Positions 35,336 to 46,778 of a stretch of DNA of 64,000 nt are shown in pieces. Made by a program: the position numbers and the translations under genes. The DNA is from Megalobrama amblycephala (taxonomy: Eukaryota > Chordata > Actinopteri > Cypriniformes > Xenocyprididae). The first letter of the stretch is position 1; every line of letters begins with the position of its first letter. The notes under the pieces were generated by a model, which worked only from the letters and a program-made list of their open reading frames with translations, had not been told where the DNA came from and made no database searches. Where the stretch lies: NCBI RefSeq assembly GCF_018812025.1, contig NC_063050.1, positions 11,270,282 through 11,334,281 of the forward strand, in the 5' to 3' direction.

Positions 35336-38300
35336 TTAATTCTCACAAACCCATTTTCTTATCACTGAGCATGGGATGTCATTCCAGTTGCTCAGGACGG
35401 GTTTTACGGGATTCAGTTCAATACAGTCCTCATTTCTACCAGCATCATTCGGCTCATTTCTTTCCCAAAACCTGGATAACAATCAGATTCAGTTCCTGAA
35501 GAGTTCTAAAAGCATTTACTCACTCATGCTATAAAACTAAATGCAAAAAGTAAACAGTGATTTTCTGTGAGTGTTTTGTCACTTACCCTTTTTTCAGTGT
35601 TGAATTATCCACCCATTTCATTCTGCCCTCGTTCTCAATGTCAGACAAACCAATCCACACTCTCTCTTTGACAAATGAAGATATGCACCTCTGTGTGTAA
35701 ATAAAACAATTAAAGAGTGCGGGTTATCATAACATTTAAGATCTTTATGGTATTATTTGATGGACAGAAATCAAAGACAATTACCAGCATTAAAAATGAA
35801 TATTCAAAAGCAAGAATAAAGCATTTATTTTCCAAGCAGTTTTAAGACACAAGACTTTGGTGTGACTGTTTCTTTTAATTACTGCCCAGATAGCAAACAA
35901 TGATCTAAATAATGTTAAATCAATGTTAATATGTCAACGTTAACCACACTGAATCAATATCACTTTTGCACCCACAATTAATGTTGAAAAATGTTGAAAT
36001 TTCAACAAAAAAAAAAAATTCAATGGAAATGGCATTGAAATGTTACAACGTTATATTGGTTCAACATCATTCAAGGAAACACTGACCACCAGAATGGTGA
36101 CCAAACATTTTCAATAAAACATCAACATCTAAACCTGTTAATTCTCAAAAAGAACTTCTGCTGAGATCTTGAGAGATTTATTGTCTTCTTTTATCTTCAG
36201 TTGATTTCAGGCTGGGTGGCTTTAAGTCAGATGTAGTTGTGTTTCATTTTCTGAGAGTGCAAGAATGATGTTGAACCAACATCACATTGTAACATTGATT
36301 CAATGCCATTTCCATTGCTTTTTTGTTGAAATTTTTAACATCTTTTCAACATTAATTGTGGGTGCAAAAGTGATATTGATGCAATGTGGTTAACGTTGAC
36401 ACATTAACATTGATTTTACATGATTTCGATCATTATTTGCTATCTGGTTCTTTGGTTGTTTGTATGTGACAAAATCTATTTCAGTACAGTATGTTCATTC
36501 ACAACATTGCGGTAACTAGATCTATTTGCCACTGAACTCACCTGCTTCTCTTCAGTGTTGATTATGACCAGATCAGCACCTTGATCCCTGCAGTACTTCC
36601 TGCTGTCAGACCAGCTCATCAAAACATTGGATGTGAAAAACCTGCCATTTCCTATCGATAAACATAAACAATTGTATTTATTAATGTGTTGTAAAATGCC
36701 AAATATACATATTACACATAAATCTATTTGTACTAACCTTTGCTTTCTATCTGCAATTTCTTTTGATTGAAAGAGTCAACACTTTTCTGTAACTGTCTTT
36801 TCTCAGCAGTGAGATTTTTAACTCTGGTCTCCAGCTCCAGTTTCTTCTGACTCAGAGAGTTGAAGTTGTTCTTCAGTTGGTCTTTTTCAGTCATTAGTTC
36901 AGTGTAATTGTCCTGTAAGCTGTTGATGGTGTGATTGAACTCTTCAACTGTGTTCTGGTAACTCTTGAACAGAGATTCTCTCTCTGCTGTGTTGGAGATG
37001 TGCTGCAGTATGATGAAGACCAGCAGAACAACACAAATGAGCCCAAGACACACTGTCATCAACACCACACATCTGCTTCCTCCTGACAAACAGGACAAAA
37101 ACACACAGATATCAGTGTATACCCTTCATATTATTAGAAATTAGGTTTCAAATCAACCAACTGTAGCTTTAGTTGGCATTTGCAGATGGCACGGCAGATT
37201 GTGTTTACAGTGGTTTCTGGAAGTATTCCAGGGACCATTTAGTAATGTCATTGACACAATCATGCCGATAAGTGATGCAGTGTCGTCTGAAGGGCCCGAA
37301 GACCACGGGCATCCAATAAAGGTCTTCCACCTTGTCCCTTACACACAGAGATTTCTCCAGTTTCTCTGAATCTTTTGATGATGAGATTTGCAAAGCTTTT
37401 ACAATTTGACAAAGATGAACATTGTTTTTAAAGTTTTCCAAAATCTTTTTACAAACTCTTTCACAGTTTTGCCCATCTTTACTTCTTACATCTTTACTCT
37501 GCCTCTCTATGACATCTATTTTATAGCTAATTATGCTGCAGACCTGATATCAATTAACTTAATTAGTTGCTAGATGTTCTCCCAGCTGAATCTTTTCAAA
37601 ATCTCTTGCTTTTTCAGCCATTTGTTGCCCCCGTGCCAACTTTTTTGAGACCTGTAGCAGGCATCAAATTTGAAATGAGCTCATTTAGTGGATAAAAGTG
37701 TAAAATTTCTCTGTGTTTTATTGTGAATAAAATATTGGCTAATGTGATTGGAAAGTCTTTTAGTTTTCATTTTATTCAAATTTAAAAAACACCCCAACAT
37801 TTGGGTTGTATAACAGCCCTGAGACTTTACAGTATCAGACTCTGCACAAAAATGTATGAACTACTGTGTCATTTAGACACACACAATGAGTTTTGATTGG
37901 TGGCTCACGGAATGCACTCCAACACAAAGCTTTTTTTTATAGTAATCACTGTTGAGATTCATACGCTGATTCTTGATGTCTGTGTGTGTCTGAATGAGTT
38001 TTTATTTCTTTGAGAAAATGAACTTTTAAACTTTTAAGGAACTTTTAAAGGAACTTTTTTCGTTTTTCAAGCACCTTATTACAACCTATATTTACATTTT
38101 AAAGTCATGCGCCCGCTAGCTGGCGTGACAATAATGACAGTCTAGTGTTACGTCTGTCATCATGAAATTACGTATGACTGTCGTTACCAATCAAAATGTG
38201 TGTTCAAAAAAAAAATTCTTTTTTTTATTAACAACTACACCCACCCCATCCCTAAACCTACCCTAAGTGATTTATAGTGCATATACACTTTATGAGCACA

Positions 38301-40247
38301 TGCGGAACGCATCCTAACCCTGGGATCGAACTCACGATTGTATGATCACATGATTGCACATTGTTATATATTGCAATGCTTTGCCAACTGAGCTATGTGA
38401 AACCCCAAATATGATGCAGATAAAAGGCAACAATGCATTAAAATGAAATTGTCCTGTCGTCGATATGGGGCACAACTTTACTAAATGCTTCTATGGGTTG
38501 TATTTAAGGGAAATGACAAACGACCTATAAAGGCATGTTGCTATGTTCATAATAAAAAATCTGTTTGAATGTCCACTGCGATTTTCCCGTGCCCTGCTGA
38601 CACTGACAGCGCTAGTCAAAGCATTTGTCATTTGTGTCTTGTTCCGTGTTCACAACAAGTTTCAATATAAAAGTCTTTGCGACTGAGTGACTCGCTCATA
38701 AAGACAATCTTTGCCACCATCTAATGGCATAAAAAATTTAACTTCTGTTGCTATTCATGGTCAGGGACTATTTTTTCCAGCGGAATGGAAGGCTTTTAAT
38801 GATTCTACTTCATGAAAGTTGCATTGATACATATTTTTTTGGCTTTAATATTGTATTGTGTGGCAACCATTTTATAAAAGCAATAAGCCCCATGAAGCCG
38901 TGGTTTACAGTGAATTTATATCAGCTAAGGGGGTTTTAGGCACTCCACTCCGCATCGTGCCTAACAACACCCCTCAGCTGTTATAAATTCACTGTAAACC
39001 ACAGCTTCACAGGGCCTATTGCTTTAGTTTAAAATCTGCTGATCCTATGTCCTGACATAACATTGCATGAGGTGAACTACATTATATTGGGCATTCAATG
39101 TGAACATGATTGATAAAAACAGACACTGTGAGCAGTGCATAAAGTACTGAATGAAAATGTCTGTGTATTAGTCATATAGTACATTTATTTAACTTCAGCT
39201 GTGATAAAGTCTGCAAACACAGTGCGAGCATCACTATTGGAAGCAGAAATTGTCCGATTTCACGTCTCCGATTTCAGCTCCACCCCGACTGCACGCGGAT
39301 ACTCTAGCCGATCGGTTGCATCCAGCCACAGCCGATGCCGAACACACCTAATAGATTCTTTTGAGATGAGCAAAATCTGTGCAGAATCGATCACCGGTGA
39401 TCACCGTGAGATGTATGCCGGTTAGAAACATTTCTGAGTGTGGTCTGACTTGGGATTGTCATCATATTTCTAAAAAATATATAAAAACATTCATGTATTA
39501 ATGTAAAAATGATTAATAAACACATCTTTTGAATGGAAATAAATAAGTACTTTGGGTATCTTTTTCATTATATTTATTATAATGTAACAGCAAAAGAACT
39601 TAACATCATATTTATTAGAAACACAGCGCATGAGTGTGAATCCCGCAATATCCGCCTTAGATCTTGTGTCTGATCCACTATGAGATGAGAGAACTGTCCG
39701 ATTTGCCTGCACTTTTTTCACTCCTCCCCTCGCTGCAGCCGCCTACCTTCGCTTACATTTCAGTGGAGGTGAGGCACATTCTAAAACGAGTCTAATTTAA
39801 CTGGGTTTTTTGTTGTGTACAAACTTCTAGGCAAGTGTTTTGGAGCTGAGTTAGAGCTAAACTCTGAAGAATGTAGACCCTCCAGGAGGGATTTAGATAA
39901 TGCTGTAAATAGAGGTTTTACTGTATATTCTGTATATCCAAATAAGAACATGGTGTAAAAGTAAAAAATAAAAAAAAGAATTCTCTGTTAAATGTAAAAG
40001 CAGAAACACTGACATATTGTTCTTAGAAAATATATTTGAAATTGTACATAACAGTTCTCATTTCCTCAAAACATTAGAGACACCTTTAACAACACCATCT
40101 GCAACACCATTTCTACTATAAAGTAATTTTCTGCTTACTGAGCTTTTGATCTTTTCCTTCATCCTGTCTGTGATTCAGTGTTTGAGGTCCAGTTGTGGTC
40201 TTAATATCTCTGGGTTCATAATTTTCATAAAATTCCTCTAATTCCAT
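35336..40247 (-). CDS. CD209/DC-SIGN-like type II C-type lectin, intact (267 aa)
   Basis: Minus-strand exons: 40247-40139, 37082-36738, 36651-36542, 35690-35587, 35471-35336. All junctions are GT-AG, with phases 1,1,0,2, and the total of 804 nt ends in TAA. Exon 1 encodes a cytoplasmic tail with a Tyr in MELEEFYENYEP. Exon 2 carries the signal anchor (about residues 42-64) and a short heptad coiled-coil neck with one 28-residue unit. The last three exons form a C-type lectin domain (about 153-267) with SWSDSRKYCRD, VWIGLSD, the EPN sugar-binding triad (229-231), the WND calcium triad (252-254) and cysteines 239, 257 and 265. EPN predicts Ca-dependent mannose-type binding at the surface of immune cells (family knowledge). 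The lectin domain starts without the extra N-terminal Cys pair of long forms. Tandem paralogue at 46779-48675. Exact orthology (CD209 versus another CLEC4-type member) cannot be settled here. Confidence 0.85.
35885..36447. mobile_element. short foldback element in an intron of the intact lectin gene
   Basis: Ends CCCAGATAGCAAACAATGATC and GATCATTATTTGCTATCTGG (each 20-21 bp). Arms carry 'atgttgaaaaatgttgaaatt' and 'ggttcaacatcattc' words shared with the 22598-24060 palindrome, meeting near 36150. It lies in the intron between lectin exons 3 and 4 (36541-35691). The paralogous intron near 47320 lacks it. Confidence 0.82.
37145..37811 (-). mobile_element. truncated Tc1-like element (second subfamily)
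   Basis: Minus strand from a terminal TACAACCCAAATGTTGGG (ending at 37811, next to TA) through 5' UTR into a decayed transposase N-terminus: FKNNVHLCQIVKALQISSS, then RRHCITYRHDCVNDITKWSLEYFQKPL, then NTICRAICKCQLKL. These match the DNA-binding half of a fish Tc1-like transposase known to me. The catalytic half and right end are missing. It lies in intron 1 of the intact lectin gene. Confidence 0.72.
37860..38035. repeat. foldback-family core remnant
   Basis: 'gttgagattcatacgctgattcttgatgtctgtgtgtgtc' type core is present once, at 37949-37989, with decayed sequence on the other side. A single half-hairpin. Confidence 0.6.
38105..38408 (-). repeat. tRNA-derived SINE
   Basis: Minus strand: A box TAGCTCAGTTGG (complement of 38384-38395) and B box GAGTTCGATCCC (complement of 38322-38333) about 50 nt apart. 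The body includes 'ttagggtaggtttaggg' and 'ggggtgggtgtagttgtt', typical of cyprinid SINEs. The enlarged A-B spacing and lack of a cloverleaf exclude a functional tRNA gene. Within intron 1 of the lectin gene. Confidence 0.75.
38878..39023. repeat. small hairpin element
   Basis: Arms 'aagcaataagccccatgaagcc' / complement and 'gtggtttacagtgaatttat' / complement enclose an inner pair 'aggcactccactccgcatcgtgcct'. A complete self-complementary MITE-like unit. Confidence 0.8.
39024..40138. other. remainder of intron 1, no further gene seen
   Basis: Contains 39190-39440 and 39640-39770, two GC-richer patches with words such as 'gatcaccggtgatcaccg' (imperfect palindrome near 39390). I do not recognise a family or a coding exon. 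Confidence 0.4.
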
Positions 40248-40363
40248 AATTCACTGTGTCGAACAGTGCGTTTTCAAAGATGAGGTGTGGTCCTCAGAAT
40301 AAGTAGTGTTTTATTATTATTATTATTATTATTATTTTTTTTTTTTAATAGTGCTAACCCTAA

Positions 40364-40372
40364 ACAGGAAGT
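40364..40372. promoter_or_regulatory. ETS/PU.1-like site upstream of the intact lectin gene
   Basis: ACAGGAAGT, about 120 bp upstream of the ATG. The same word occurs at 48766-48774 upstream of the paralogue, while flanking bases differ more. ETS/PU.1 sites are common in myeloid lectin promoters (general knowledge). Function here is inferred. Confidence 0.4.
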
Positions 40373-40629
40373 GGTTCAATTTCCAGTCAACAATTTGAAC
40401 TCCCAGTGATCTCACCATGTGGTCACAATGTGAGCAAAGGAACTTTGTGGAACAATGTGAGCACAACGTGGGCTGATTTCAGAGTCTAATCTCTGATACC
40501 AATTTTATGTGATCATAAAAATCCTGGCATTCTACAGCACTGGAGAGACAAATTTCTCATCTTTTGCTGCTAATTATTTTTTATATTTTTATTATATGAA
40601 TTAGAATTATGTATAATTCATATTCTAGT

Positions 40630-41100
40630 GTTGTAGTCAAGACCACATAATCCAAGACCATGTCGAGGCCGAGACCAAGACCAAGGCACGGCAAGACCAA
40701 GACCAGACCAGCACTAATCAAATTCATCTGAACGATCCGCATTTACTCCCTGAGAAATGTCTTAATTTTAATCATTACATACAATTAGAATAATACAACA
40801 CTATACAATATATATATAATAGACACTGTTACCAATCAAATGAAATTACTAACAACAAAATTCATATTTGCGCAGCAGAGGTGACAAAGAAACTGCATCT
40901 GAATTGGTAAAATTACAAATGCAAAAATAATGTTGAGAATAATGTTTTAAAAATAGCGCTGTCAATTGATTAAAAATTAATGAAGTAGGCCTAATCACAC
41001 ATTTTTTCTGTAATTAATCACGATTTCAAAACATTGGAATTTTTATATTGTAATAATTTCACATTTACTTTCCAAATTAATGTAGAAACAACATAAAGAT
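40630..41100. repeat. 'gaccaagacc' minisatellite and decayed DNA element
   Basis: 40635-40715 is a run of 'gaccaagaccaag' and 'gagacc' units. Downstream sequence with 'agcgctgtcaattgattaaaaa' (40966-40987) resembles a hAT-type terminus by memory. No gene. Confidence 0.5.
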
Positions 41101-41229
41101 GGTATATTTTAAATATTTGTTTAATTGCATATTTCTTGAGTGAAGTGGCCATTTGTTTCCGGTTTGCGCTGTACGCGGTAAACCAATCACAACTGATTGG
41201 GCCGTTTGGCCAATCAGAGCCAATAAAAA

Positions 41230-41465
41230 CAATAATACATTGACACCTAAACTTCTGTTAATTCTCAAAAGGAACTGTAGACGAGTCAGTTTGGTTTGTA
41301 ATAAGAGAGATTTAATGTCTTTTCAGTTGATTTCATCTAAGGCTGTGGCTGAAGTCAGTTGTAGTTCTTGTTCCTTCAGTGATTCTGCCTGTTATCATCA
41401 GGTGTCTTCAGTATCACTCACTTAAGTATCTAATTAACTCTAACATTGCTGCAGTGTTACTTTAA
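41230..41465. repeat. foldback-family arm split by a MITE
   Basis: 'aacttctgttaattctcaaaaggaactgtagacgagtca', 'gattctgcctgttatcatcaggtgtcttca' and 'cagtgttacttta' are arm modules of the foldback family. The arm resumes after the MITE at 41825 with 'ccatgctggtggttcccatatgaac'. Confidence 0.65.
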
Positions 41466-41824
41466 AGGCAGGAACACACCAAGCCGACGGTCGGCCATCA
41501 GGCAGTTTTTCTTCGTCGGCCGACAAAGTTTTCTCAGTGTGTTCCACACCGTCGGCTGAAGTTGGTTCTCGTTGGCTTTTTTCGGAGCTCGTCGGTCCGT
41601 CGGGCCCTCTGATCATTCGGATTCAGCTACTGCCACCTGCTGGTACGGAAAGGCATTTAATCTTACGCAGGCACAGAACGGACGTGTTACTTGGCCATCG
41701 GCTGTCGAGCGTCGGTTTGGTGTGTCAGGGCAACTTTGGACACAGATGCTGCCGACATGAGCCAACCCGCAGTCTGCTTTCGTTGCCACTAGTTCGTCGG
41801 CGTCGACTTGGTGTGTTCCTGCCT
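41466..41824. mobile_element. Harbinger-like MITE with TAA duplication
   Basis: Ends AGGCAGGAACACACCAAG and its complement, flanked by TAA (41463-41465 and 41825-41827). The related uninterrupted arm near 30340 reads through, as 'agtgttactttaacac' in complement, consistent with a 3-bp target duplication. Interior rich in 'gtcgg' words. Confidence 0.78.
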
Positions 41825-42099
41825 TAACACCATGCTGGTGGTTCCCATATGAACTCTACATGTTTGTGCATGTTTAAAGCCAAACTCGAGAACTTGGGTA
41901 TCATGTAATTATCCTCAAGCTTCCAAGTGGTATATACGACTTGAGAGGGCATCCCATTTTTAAGCTCATATTTACGATAATTTCGATAGCATGTGAAGGC
42001 AGCATTAGTTTCAGAGAAACAATACGAAACTCTGCAATAACAACTTAATCAGTTACATCTCATACATCTACTTCGATAAAATCATAGTATAATTTAGTA

Positions 42100-42221
42100 T
42101 TGGTTACTTATATCTTTTCATCAGTAAAATGTATTTTATTGTATTTTATTGTATTGTATAGTTCATTTTATTGTAAAAAGCGCTATATAAATAAAGGTGA
42201 CTTGGCTTGACTTGACTATTC
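42100..42221 (+). repeat. L2-type LINE 3' tail
   Basis: 'ttgtaaaaagcgctatataaataaa' followed by 'cttggcttgacttgac' matches the 3' end of the full-length LINE at 49532-54620 on the opposite strand. It forms the left border of duplication unit 2. Confidence 0.8.
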
Positions 42222-43047
42222 ACTTAAATTGGTGATATAAAAAATGGACCTTTTACACACTAGTTTAAAGTTATCAACATTGCAAATCTAGTCAAGTTTT
42301 TAATATTTCCATTTAAAAAAAAATAATAGTACACATTTATAAAGCTATACTTTGTGTTATATTACCTTGGCAGTAAATGATTAAAAAAATAAAATAAAAT
42401 AAAAAATATATAAAATAAATAAACGCTGATGCAAGGGTGTTTCTAATACAGCTGAGGAAGTGACAGAAAATTTGACATTTTTCTCTTCTGACTGCTCTAT
42501 TCAGTCTTTATATTTTTTTCCCTCTTTTGTAAAGTCATGGAAACACTATCACGATTTTTGTCTATTGGAGCAAATGGAAATACAATTATAGTTGCTGTCG
42601 TCTCATTCACAGCTAGTTTTCCCAACTATGACGACTTCTGCTTCTGAGAACCCTGGGAATGTGAAAAGGGTCCATAGCCTGCTGAGCTCACTGAGACGAC
42701 TAACCTCTGATAAACCTGTCCTCTGCTGCTCCCTGCTGGACTGAAGGAAATCTCTCCATAGTGCAGCAAAGCACATACACAAGAATGAAACATGAAATCA
42801 AAGCAATAATATTGTGGGTTTACAATGCTAATAATGTAAAACTAAAAGTGACCATTTAATTTAAAGGGAACCAATTCAACTGAACACAGTCACAGTTTCA
42901 GTATCAGAATAACAGTGTGAATCAGGGAAACTTTAGACTTCTGTCATTAACTGTGATTGTCTAGTATTTCAGAAAAATATGAGAAACAGAATAAATCCAT
43001 AATTTATTTAATTTTGCAGTAAGAAAAAAAAAACTTAATCTTGTCTT

Positions 43048-45673
43048 TGTTACAATCACAGAAGAGGACAGCGACACAGGAATACTGGTAATATAGTTTA
43101 TTATAACAACCAGGACGGCAGACAGAGTGCAGGTGAGTTAATGCAAGTGGATACGTTGGCAGATAAGGATGATGGCTTACGGTCACACCTAGGAGTTTGA
43201 AGAATGCCTTCCAGACCCTGGAGAAAAAACTGTGGTCCTCGGTCTGATACAATATCCTCAGGAATTCCATAGTATCTGAAAATACAGTTAAACATTAATT
43301 CAGCAGTCTCCATAGCAGTAGGCAATCCTCTTAGAGGGATCAGACGACATGACTTTGAAAATCTGTCCACAACCACAAGTATGCAGGTACAGTTGTCTGA
43401 TACTGGGAGGTCAGTGATGAAATCAACCCCTTGGTGTGACCATGGGCAATTAGGAACGGGCGAAGGCTGGAGTTTGCCAGAGGGAAGATGGCGTGGACTC
43501 TTTGAGATGGCACATTCCTTGCATCCCTGCATGTACCTCCTGACGTCAGCTGCCATGTTCAGCCACCAGAAGCGTTATTTAAGCAACAAGAGGGTTTCAT
43601 TGACCCCAGGGTGGCCAGTGCCCAGTGATGAGTGAGATGCGTGAATGAGGGGAGTGTGCCGTGTCCAGGTGACGTAGAGCAAACCTGAGGGAAAACCCGG
43701 CGGAGCGTTGGTGGAGGCATTAGACTCGGGAAGGGTCTCTTCAGACCAGACAATGGGATTTACAAAGATTTTCTCTGGCAGAATAGATTCAGGGACTTCA
43801 GGGTTGTCATCAGGACCATGGATGCGAGAGAGAGCGTCAGCCTTTACATTTTTGGATCCTGGACGATACGTGATGGAGAAATTGAAATGGGTAAAGAACG
43901 GAGCCCATCTTGCCTGACGTGGGTTTAGTCTCTTTGCATCACGAAGATATTCCAGGTTTTTATGATCGGTTAAGACCACAAACGGATGTTTGGCTCCTTC
44001 GAGCCAATGCCTCCACTCCTCGGGGGCGAGCTTGATGGCCAAAAGCTCCCTATTCCCAGTGTCATAGTTTACTTCCGCCGGGTTGAGTTTGCAGGAGAAG
44101 AAGGCACATGGGTGTAATCTACTTGGGTTCCCATGCTACTGTGAGAGGACTGCTCCCACTCCAAGAGGGAGTGTCGACTTGTTGTCGAGGCGTCGACTTC
44201 CATGACGAAGGGCTTGTCGGGATCAGGGTGATACTGTAACCTTGAATGAAGCGTCGATAAAAATTGGCAAATCCAAGGAATTTCTGAAGTTCTTTTACTG
44301 TTGTGGGAATGTCCATGACTGCAGAGACCTTCCTCTCGTCCATCCGGATGACACTGCGAACGATGTAGTAGCCAAGGAACTGCACTGAGGGCTGGTGGAA
44401 GATACACTTCTCTGCTTTCAGGAACAGGTTGAACTCCCTCAGGCATTGCAGGACCTCTGCAATGTGGTGGCGATGGTCAGCCATGCTCTGGGAGTAAATC
44501 AGGATGTCGTCGATGTATACTAAGACTGACTTGTGCAGGAACTCCTGGAGCACCTCATGGATGAAATCCTTGAATACTGAGGGGGCGTTGACAAGTCCAT
44601 ACGGCATGACCAAGTATTCGTAGTGGCCAGTAGGGGTCACAAACGCAGTCTTCCATTCATCCCCCTCACGTATCCGGATGAGGTTGTACGCGCTGCAGAG
44701 GTCCAACTTGGTGAACACAGTGGCACGAGAGGAAGTGGATACCGAAACTTTACAGTGATTTTATTGAGGGCTCTGTAATCTATGCAGGGCTGCAAGCCTC
44801 TGTCCTTCTTCGCCACAAAGAAGAAGCTTGAAGCAGCAGGGGAAGTAGACGTAGCCTTGGGACAGAGCCTCTTTGATGTAATCCTCTATGGCTTTCTCCT
44901 CCGGGATGGAAAGTGAATAGATTTTTCCTTTGGGCACTGGCTCACCGGAAAGCAGATCAATGGCGCAGTCCCATGGCTGGTGTGGAGGCAGCGTGGAGGC
45001 TTTCTTGGGGCAGAAGACGTCGCTGAAGTGGGAGTAACATTTAGGGAATTCCATGGAGCGATTCTCTAGGGGACTTTCAATGGAAGTAGCACAGACTGGT
45101 AATTCTTCGGGATGTAGAGAACTTGGAACAGGAAATTCAGGAAAACAGTCCAGGAAACACTTGTCACCCCACTTCAGGATCTCCCTAGTCTTCCATGAGA
45201 TGACCGGGTTGTGCTGCTCCAAGACCAGATGGAGTTGCTCTATGTGGAGGATGCCGACTTGGAGTTGAATGGGGCCGATGCTGTAGCGCACTTGACGTAG
45301 TGGTTTTCCGGTTACCGAGTGGATCTGATAAGTCGAAGGCATGGCCGTTGTCTTGAGTTGGAGGTGGCGGCAGAGGGCCCCGGAGATGAGGTTCCCGGCT
45401 GACCCAGAATTGAGGAGGGCATTAACTGGAAGACAAAAACCGGCAGCAGTAAGGTTTACAACAGTGGTGAGTGGTTTCATCTTATTTATTGAAGGAATGA
45501 TAACACTCACCATCAGCGATGTAATGCCCAGAATGACCACAATACAGACATAAATTCTGGGCCAGCCGCCTCTCCCACTCAGCTGAAGACAGACGAGCAT
45601 TTTCCATTTGCTGATGAGGGTGTAGATTGATGTCAGGTGCTGTGTGAGGGTAGAGCCTGGCGTGTCTGTGACA
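43048..45673 (-). mobile_element. Ty3/gypsy retroelement copy with both LTRs truncated
   Basis: Flanked by GTCTT (43043-43047 and 45674-45678). On the minus strand it begins TGTCACAGAC (LTR-start type) and ends AATAAA ... TGATTGTAACA (LTR-end type). The LTR bodies are deleted, so gag joins the LTR start and integrase joins the LTR end. The same site in unit 1 (35150-35200) is uninterrupted. Order protease-RT-RNase H-integrase is the ordinary gypsy order. Confidence 0.85.
43200..45610 (-). pseudogene. gag-pol remnant of the gypsy element
   Basis: Minus strand, several frames. Gag tail with a zinc knuckle (CLYCGHSGH, about 45525-45555). Protease region where the active-site triad reads N-S-G (LLNSGSAGNLIS) instead of D-S-G. 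RT N-terminus ([16 protein letters not shown], about 44880-44920), RT palm [15 protein letters not shown] and the YIDD box (about 44506-44519). RNase H end [14 protein letters not shown] ... KADALSRI (about 43815-43990). Integrase zinc region with CKEC and core GVDFITDLP and IVSDRGPQF (about 43230-43450), truncated after GVTVS. At least three frame changes and the altered protease residue make it non-functional. Family assignment is firm from the RT and integrase motifs. Confidence 0.85.
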
Positions 45674-45929
45674 GTCTTCTTAACATACATCTTAATAGCT
45701 ACTCTTTGTTTTCCTATATGAGATCATGCAATGATCACAGTGACATCACACCATTCTCATACAGTGACACTCACAGTGAGAGTAATAAGTGAGCAGGTTG
45801 AGAGGAGGCAGATCAAATATCGGTCACCGGGGGAACATTCTACTTCCTGTTTCTCAACACTATCACAGTGATATCACAGTGATGTCACATGGTGAGCTCA
45901 TAGTATAAATGCACACCTAGATAGATGAT

Positions 45930-46460
45930 TAAGCAACTCAACTGTGTTAAGCAACACAAACAGCATTACCAGCTTCACTTATTACTAACCAGACTGACTT
46001 TATTTCTGTCACACATCTACAAAAGCTCTTATTGAGAATTAACAGAGGTTTAGATGTTGGTTTTATTGTTTGGTTTGATGTTACCACCATGGTGATCAGT
46101 GTTTGCTTTAGTTCGGTTTTTGACACTTGACTTTTAATGTTACATTTTCTCTGGCGGTTGTAACTGTGTTTGTAAGACACATTTGTTATGACAATGAAAG
46201 TCAAAAGAGAATGTATCCAGGTGATGTTGGTTTAATTGTAAATATTTAATATAATAATCTTGTAATTATACAATTTCAGATCCAGCAGTGTCATAATCAT
46301 TTATGAAGGATTTTAAAAGCATGATAAGACACAAACATTTTGAACTGCTGTGTTATTTAGACACAAAGAGACATTAAGAATCAGCGTATGAATCTCAACA
46401 ATGATGACAATCAAAAGCTTCATGCTGCAATGCATGCTGGGTACTTTGTGTAGTGAGTGC
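45930..46460. repeat. one arm and core of a foldback element
   Basis: 'cattaccagcttcacttattactaacc', 'gagaattaacagaggtttagatgt', 'ggtgatcagtgtttgctttagtt' and the core 'agaatcagcgtatgaatctcaac' appear in arm order. The opposite arm is missing. Confidence 0.65.
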
Positions 46461-46554
46461 ACTTTGACCACACATTGTGACCAGAGTATGAACACAATGA
46501 GTGCGCTTTGAGGTTACACTTTTAGATCACTAGCTGTGACCTCAAATTGTGACC

Positions 46555-46594
46555 ACATCACATGTATCATGGGAGCTCATGATACATGTGATGT
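46555..46594. repeat. perfect 17-bp inverted repeat
   Basis: ACATCACATGTATCATG (46555-46571), 6-nt loop, exact complement (46578-46594). It lies about 190 bp beyond the stop codon of the second lectin gene (minus strand). No equivalent was seen in unit 1. Confidence 0.85.
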
Positions 46595-46778
46595 GTGATG
46601 TGGTACATGTGAGATCAAATTGTTAATTTGGTTGAAAATTACATAAAAAGATTTTTTTTTTAAAATTAATCCTAAGGTTATTTATTAAATGCTGACAGTA
46701 ACCTTCATCAGAAATCATTACTACTAATGAAGCTGGAAGATACGAGTCAAAACTATCATGAAGATGAAGGAACAGATG

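Larger units (their letters stand above)
31872..41100. repeat. segmental duplication unit 1
   Basis: Collinear with 42224-48900 once insertions are removed. Shared landmarks include 'actttgtgttatattaccttggcag' (31911 / 42350), the 117-nt block at 33269 / 42628, 'gtgaccattta..ttaaagggaacca', all lectin exons and 'taaacaggaagt' (40362 / 48764). The right boundary is not sharply defined. Unit 1 carries extra insertions at 32010, 33484 and 35885 and in intron 1. Confidence 0.8.

Noticed and set aside
37205..37441. 78-codon frame as a host gene
   Set aside because: It matches the DNA-binding half of a Tc1-like transposase and lies next to a Tc1 terminus.
38310..38408. tRNA gene on the minus strand
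   Set aside because: A and B boxes are present, but the spacing is too large and no cloverleaf forms. It continues into a SINE body.
41537..41827. 96-codon GC-rich frame
   Set aside because: It lies wholly inside the TAA-flanked MITE, and its composition comes from the element's repeats.
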